From the NCBI GenBank assembly GCA_945888585.1, contig CAMDAI010000107.1:1-5124 (forward strand): a DNA stretch of 5,124 nucleotides. The letters run 5' to 3'. The notes below the pieces were generated by a model. The model was not told where the DNA came from. It searched no databases and worked only from the letters and a program-made list of their open reading frames with translations. Positions 1 to 5,124 of this stretch are shown here, piece by piece. A program made the translations under genes and the position numbers. Position 1 is the first letter of the stretch. Each line of letters begins with the position of its first letter. The stretch is from Rickettsia typhi (GTDB lineage: Bacteria > Pseudomonadota > Alphaproteobacteria > Rickettsiales > UBA1997).

Positions 1-2450
<2,450 letters not shown>

Positions 2451-2531
2451 TAGTTATATGCAGAATTAAATTTGCAAATATTTTGTTAAGATTTTACTCG
2501 TTTTTATACTTCAGAAATTGAAGTTAAAATC
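2451..2531 (-). promoter_or_regulatory. AT-rich 5' leader of 23S rRNA
   Basis: This stretch holds no gene. On the minus strand it carries ACTTCA-ATTTC-TGAAGT (2524-2508), a 6-bp hairpin with a 5-base loop. It also has TCTTAACA (2491-2484), which resembles the core of the rRNA antitermination boxA (CTCTTTAACA) minus one T, and the 10-bp palindrome ATTTGCAAAT (2479-2470). It would be the removed 5' part of the 23S precursor. The pairing partner of the mature 5' end lies beyond the left edge, so the processing stem cannot be checked here. Confidence 0.4.
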
Positions 2532-2560
2532 GGTATTCCTATAATATTTTGCGGTGTCAA
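2532..2560 (-). promoter_or_regulatory. Possible second 23S promoter (TTGACA box, poor -10)
   Basis: A perfect TTGACA (2560-2555) lies about 18 bases downstream of the terminator U tract and about 105 bases before the 23S 5' end. At 17-base spacing the -10 would be AATACC (2537-2532), only 3 of 6 consensus positions. A better -10-like TATAAA lies at 2508-2503 but has no good -35 at the right distance. It would escape the terminator, so it is a plausible independent 23S promoter, but weak on sequence alone. Confidence 0.3.
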
Positions 2561-2577
2561 TTATTTATTCACAATGT

Positions 2578-2623
2578 AAAAACAACAAAAAGACATCTAT
2601 TTACAACATAGAAATAGACATCT
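2578..2623 (-). terminator. Rho-independent terminator between proB and 23S rRNA
   Basis: Read on the minus strand, AGATGTCTATTT (2623-2612), a 9-nt loop (2611-2603) and AAATAGATGTCT (2602-2591) form a 12-bp stem. Ten pairs are Watson-Crick, and the tandem U.G and G.U in the middle are allowed in RNA. A T-rich run, TTTTGTTGTTTTT, follows at 2590-2578. The wobble pairs become A.C mismatches on the plus strand, so the structure is specific to minus-strand transcripts, which is the direction of both flanking genes. It could end the ompA-like/proB transcript, or act as an attenuator within the 23S leader, because a strong promoter lies just upstream of it. Confidence 0.7.
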
Positions 2624-2661
2624 CCAAACTTGATTAATTTTTTAGATTATTTAATTCAAGC
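2578..2661 (-). ncRNA. Possible ~80-nt RNA or rRNA leader segment with two hairpins
   Basis: From the predicted start at G2661 to the end of the U tract is about 84 nt. The 5' end folds into a hairpin, CTTGA-A-TTAA (2660-2651) with TTAATCAAG (2637-2629), a 9-bp stem with one bulged A and an A-rich loop. The 3' end is the terminator hairpin. A promoter, a 5' hairpin and a terminator in correct order and spacing is what a small RNA gene looks like. The same layout fits an attenuator or antiterminated leader for the 23S gene starting about 130 nt further on. No known RNA family was recognised. The existence of a discrete transcript is inferred. Confidence 0.3.
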
Positions 2662-2669
2662 GGGGCATT

Positions 2670-2698
2670 ACTATATGGTCATGATTTATTTTTGTCAA
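2670..2698 (-). promoter_or_regulatory. Near-consensus sigma-70 promoter, rRNA type
   Basis: TTGACA (2698-2693) and TATAGT (2675-2670) are separated by exactly 17 bases, matching 11 of 12 consensus positions. The next 8 bases, AATGCCCC (2669-2662), form a C-rich discriminator in an otherwise very AT-rich spacer, and the first purine after it is G at 2661. A GC-rich discriminator of this length is characteristic of rRNA promoters under growth-rate or stringent control. The upstream flank (2699-2720) is A/T-rich and UP-element-like, though this means little in an AT-rich genome. It is the best candidate for driving 23S rRNA, but its transcript must first cross the hairpin at 2578-2623. Confidence 0.68.
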
Positions 2699-2724
2699 TA
2701 GGAAATATAAAAATATTATCAAGA

Positions 2725-2757
2725 TAGATCTGGTCTGGAATTAAAGGGATAGATCTA
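2725..2757. repeat. Inverted repeat around two AGATCT sites after proB
   Basis: TAGATCT (2725-2731) and AGATCTA (2751-2757) are a perfect 7-bp inverted pair separated by 19 bases. The same sites also lie within a 9-base direct repeat, GATAGATCT (2723-2731 and 2748-2756), with 25-base spacing. It begins 9 bases after the proB stop codon and ends about 27 bases upstream of the -35 box of the strong promoter. It may be a weak hairpin at the end of the proB transcript or a paired protein-binding site. There is no compact loop or clean T tract, so it is not called a terminator. Confidence 0.35.
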
Positions 2758-2765
2758 ACAAAAAA

Positions 2766-3875
2766 TTATTTAATTAATGCTAAATTATCACGATTAATTA
2801 ATTCATCTTTGAATTTTTTTCCTAAAATCTTTTTTACTTCAGGTGTTTTTTTGCCAATTACTAATTTTGCCTCAACTGATGAATAAGATACCGCGCCAGA
2901 AGCAATATGATTATTATTTATATCTTTAATTGCTACTATATCACCGACAAAAAAATGACCGGAAATTTTTTCTATCCCAATAGGCAAAAGGCTTGATCCT
3001 TTTATTAAAGCTTCTATGGCACATTGATTAATGGCTATTTCGCCTTTATGATTCAGACAATCAATAATCCATTTTTTCTTGGAACTGATTTTATTATTAC
3101 CAGATTTAAATATCGTATATTGAGAAGCAGACTTGATTGGATGATGAACTATACCACTTGCAATAACTGTATCACAATTAGAATTAAAAGCCATTTTAGC
3201 AGCAACAATTTTGGTAGACATTCCTCCTGTACCAAGTGAAGAAACTGCACCACTAGCCATTTTTTCAATTTCTTTAGTTATTTTTGACACCAAGGGAATA
3301 AATTTAGCATCTTTATGAGTTTTGGGATTTTTATCATATAAACCATTAACATCAGAAAATAAAATTAATAAATCAGCATCAACCATTTGGGCAACACGAG
3401 CAGCTAATCTATCATTATCACCAATCTTAATTTCTTCAGTAGTGATGGTGTCGTTTTCATTAACAATTGGTATTATATCATTTTTAAGTAAAGTATTAAA
3501 AGTATTACGGGCATTAAGATATTTACTTCTTTCACTTGACTCACTACCAGTCAGAAGAATTTGAGCCACATTAATTTTATACTTAGCAAAATAAGCTTGA
3601 TATGAACTCATCAAGGAAATTTGACCAATCGCTGCTGCTGATTGTTTTTCTTCCAGAGACAATTTTTTATTTTCTATTCTATTTAAATAAGATTTTCCTA
3701 AAGCAATTGACCCAGAAGAAACAATGATAATTTCTAAATTTAATTTTTGACGTAAATATTTAATATCTTCTACCATGCTTTTTAACCAAGCGTTTCTAAT
3801 CTTTCCAGATTCAACCAAAAGAGCGGAGCCAATTTTAATAATGATTCTTTTTTTGTCTTTTAATAAATCCAACAT
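2766..3875 (-). CDS. proB: Glutamate 5-kinase (gamma-glutamyl kinase), ProB
   Basis: The protein catalyses the ATP-dependent phosphorylation of glutamate to gamma-glutamyl phosphate, the first committed step of proline synthesis, in the cytoplasm. It is 369 residues and full length (E. coli 367). The amino-acid kinase domain spans about 9-260 and a C-terminal PUA domain about 275-352. Visible active-site elements are IKIGS with Lys14, VSSGS with Ser54, NEND with Asp142, GDND with Asn154-Asp155, the SDVNGLYDKNP nucleotide-site segment (174-184) and GTGGMSTK with Lys222. These match E. coli Lys10, Ser50, Asp137, Asn149-Asp150 and Lys217, so it should be active. The ATG at 3875 is preceded by AGAAGA (3886-3881) with a 5-base gap, a modest Shine-Dalgarno site. 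It begins 12 bases after the upstream gene and is probably cotranscribed with it. No proA is visible; the next gene is 23S rRNA. Confidence 0.96.
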   Translation of the reverse strand: MLDLLKDKKRIIIKIGSALLVESGKIRNAWLKSMVEDIKYLRQKLNLEIIIVSSGSIALGKSYLNRIENKKLSLEEKQSAAAIGQISLMSSYQAYFAKYKINVAQILLTGSESSERSKYLNARNTFNTLLKNDIIPIVNENDTITTEEIKIGDNDRLAARVAQMVDADLLILFSDVNGLYDKNPKTHKDAKFIPLVSKITKEIEKMASGAVSSLGTGGMSTKIVAAKMAFNSNCDTVIASGIVHHPIKSASQYTIFKSGNNKISSKKKWIIDCLNHKGEIAINQCAIEALIKGSSLLPIGIEKISGHFFVGDIVAIKDINNNHIASGAVSYSSVEAKLVIGKKTPEVKKILGKKFKDELINRDNLALIK

Positions 3876-3887
3876 ATCAATCTTCTA

Positions 3888-4511
3888 TTATTCTTTTTGT
3901 AATGTATTTTCTTTATTAAAATCCGCCTGCAAGTCTCCCAACAAACTCCTTAAATCTTTAATATCCAGCTGTTTCATTGCTTGCAAGCCTCCATTTAATA
4001 AAACTGATTCTGCTAATTTAGAATTACCATTAGTTTCTGCAAGAATTGAAACAGCCATAGCTTTAATATAAGTTTCTTCCAGCAAATCTGGTGCTACCAT
4101 CGATCTTGGATTTAAACTTTTATTAAATTCTACACCAAAAAATATAATTTTTTGATGTTGTTGCTGCGATAAATTACCTTGTTTTTGATTCTGACCAAGA
4201 GACAGCTCTTTATTACCAGAATCACCACTAGCAAGCAATTTATCATGCTCAGATTTGATTTTTAAAAGAATTAGATTACCAATTTTATCTTTAATGAATT
4301 GAATTATAGACTTGATTTTTATGGCTTCTTCATGATTTAAGTCATTCAAATTAATTTTCATACCGGTTTTACGATAAAGGTCTCCAATGTGATGAGAGCC
4401 TGAAGAATTTAGTTCTGCCAACAATTTCGGATCAAATATAGTATTTTGCCAAAACTTAGAATAACTTGATGATTGGTGATGATTATTATGTGGATTATCT
4501 GCAAATGACAT
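3888..4511 (-). CDS. Hypothetical protein, 207 aa, His/Asn/Gln-rich segments
   Basis: I do not recognise this protein. It is a real gene by context: its ATG shares a base with the stop codon of the OmpA-like gene (TAATG at 4513-4509), implying coupled translation and explaining why no Shine-Dalgarno site is seen, and proB follows 12 bases after its stop. There is no signal peptide or membrane segment, so it is probably cytoplasmic. Residues 6-18 are rich in His, Asn and Ser. Residues 55-95 are a likely amphipathic helix with many Lys and Ile. Residues 96-121 are a low-complexity Gly/Ser/Gln linker. Residues 122-130 look like a beta strand (KIIFFGVEF). Residues 141-197 look helical. The layout suggests two small ordered parts joined by a flexible linker. 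A role linked to the envelope gene upstream is possible from position only. Confidence 0.85.
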   Translation of the reverse strand: MSFADNPHNNHHQSSSYSKFWQNTIFDPKLLAELNSSGSHHIGDLYRKTGMKINLNDLNHEEAIKIKSIIQFIKDKIGNLILLKIKSEHDKLLASGDSGNKELSLGQNQKQGNLSQQQHQKIIFFGVEFNKSLNPRSMVAPDLLEETYIKAMAVSILAETNGNSKLAESVLLNGGLQAMKQLDIKDLRSLLGDLQADFNKENTLQKE

Positions 4512-5124
4512 TATTTAATAGCGCGCTTAGCTTTCGATTCAATAATTTCCTGTTTATAAACTTTATTTTCAATTATTGGTAACGGAATGGTTGATAGATC
4601 ATCTTGACCCTTTAAAACATAAATACTAACCCGACGATTATATTTATTCTGCTTATCATTTTTAGTAATAATTAATGAATCTTCTTCACCAACCGATCTA
4701 ATTTTCATTACTCTTTCTGGAACGCCATTTTTTATTAAATATTCTTTGGTCATCAAAACTCTTTCTCTAGCAATTCTTTCATTATACAATTCTTTTCCTG
4801 CACGATCAGCACGACCTACTAATAATATCCTATAATCACCATTTAAATCTTTTAAATAATCTAGAATATCAATCAAATCCTTATTAGAATCAGTGCTAAA
4901 TTTGTAGGTGTCAAAATCAAAACCAATATCAAATTTTTTAAATTGTAATTCTTCTTTGATTTCCTCTTCTTTTACAATTTCTATCGGTTTTAAATTATTC
5001 ATATATTCTTCTATCTCATCAACCAATTTAAAAAAGCGGATTTTGCATCTTGACATGTCAGATAATTCCCAAGGCTTTTTTTCTTTACTAATCCAACAAT
5101 CATAAAGCATGGTTAAATGAGCTA
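4511..5124 (-). CDS. OmpA-family peptidoglycan-binding protein, 5'-truncated by window edge
   Basis: The C-terminal OmpA-like domain (about residues 62-167, counting from the ATG at 5110) anchors the outer membrane or a lipoprotein to peptidoglycan. It contains GRADRAGKELYNERIARERV with Asp102 and, 15 residues on, Arg117, the spacing of the pair that contacts diaminopimelate in this family. GVPERVMKIRSVGE and NRRVSIYVL (158-166) follow. A 30-residue Lys/Glu-rich tail comes after the domain. The frame stays open past the ATG at 5110 to the edge (Ala-His-Leu-Thr precede that Met), and no Shine-Dalgarno site is seen there. Also, the segment DCW...WELSDMSRC...F (4-27) resembles an internal region that alphaproteobacterial OmpA-like proteins carry just before the domain. 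I therefore treat that Met as internal and the gene as partial, with its signal peptide outside. Pal is less likely because of this extra region. It heads a unit with the next two genes. Confidence 0.9.
   Translation of the reverse strand, partial: AHLTMLYDCWISKEKKPWELSDMSRCKIRFFKLVDEIEEYMNNLKPIEIVKEEEIKEELQFKKFDIGFDFDTYKFSTDSNKDLIDILDYLKDLNGDYRILLVGRADRAGKELYNERIARERVLMTKEYLIKNGVPERVMKIRSVGEEDSLIITKNDKQNKYNRRVSIYVLKGQDDLSTIPLPIIENKVYKQEIIESKAKRAIK

Noticed and set aside
2591..2623. CRISPR-like or mobile-element direct repeat (AGACATCT twice, 25 bases apart)
   Set aside because: There are only two short copies, explained by the terminator hairpin arms; no further units, spacers, inverted ends or transposase.
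2451..2765. Spacer tRNA (Ile/Ala) before 23S
   Set aside because: No cloverleaf, no GGTTCGAATCC-like T arm and no acceptor pair was found on either strand.
3024..3564. Plus-strand open frames of 71 and 80 codons
   Set aside because: They lie opposite proB, whose protein is conserved throughout; they show no recognisable domain.
3775..4071. Plus-strand open frame of 98 codons
   Set aside because: It is antisense across the proB start and the end of the 207-residue gene, with no domain and no convincing ribosome-binding site.
4908..5105. Plus-strand open frame of 65 codons
   Set aside because: It is the antisense shadow of the OmpA-like coding sequence; its Ser/Ile-rich composition is what the opposite strand of a Lys/Glu/Asp-rich AT-rich gene gives.

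Overview
The window looks like a piece of chromosome from an AT-rich alphaproteobacterium, most likely a Rickettsiales- or Holosporales-like, host-associated lineage. Three things point that way. The protein-coding part is strongly A+T biased. The 23S rRNA has the compact domain III typical of alphaproteobacteria. The 23S gene stands alone: it is preceded by protein genes rather than by 16S rRNA and tRNA-Ile/tRNA-Ala. This split-operon arrangement is well known in Rickettsia and relatives. The lineage assignment is inference; no database was searched.

Everything reads on the minus strand, so in the direction of transcription the order is right to left. (1) Positions 5124-4511 hold the 3' part of an OmpA-family, peptidoglycan-binding envelope protein whose start lies outside the window. 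(2) Positions 4511-3888 hold a 207-residue protein of unknown function, joined to the first by a stop/start overlap (TAATG). (3) Positions 3875-2766 hold a complete proB (glutamate 5-kinase with PUA domain), 12 bases further on. These three form one tight transcription unit. (4) Positions 2765-2451 are non-coding but structured. They hold a near-consensus promoter with a GC-rich discriminator (2670-2698), a predicted 5' hairpin, a 12-bp terminator-type hairpin with a U tract (2578-2623), a second TTGACA box (2555-2560) and an AT-rich leader. (5) Positions 2450-1 hold the first ~2,450 nt of 23S rRNA, running off the left edge. The part after about E. coli position 2578, including the sarcin-ricin loop, is missing, as is any 5S gene.

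The most interesting part is the proB-23S spacer. The best promoter lies upstream of the best terminator, so transcription from it should either make a discrete RNA of about 80 nt or have to pass a terminator before reaching 23S. That suggests either a small RNA or an attenuated/antiterminated rRNA leader. Also worth a look are the uncharacterised His/Asn/Gln-rich protein between the OmpA-like gene and proB, and proB itself, a biosynthetic gene that Rickettsia species have lost.
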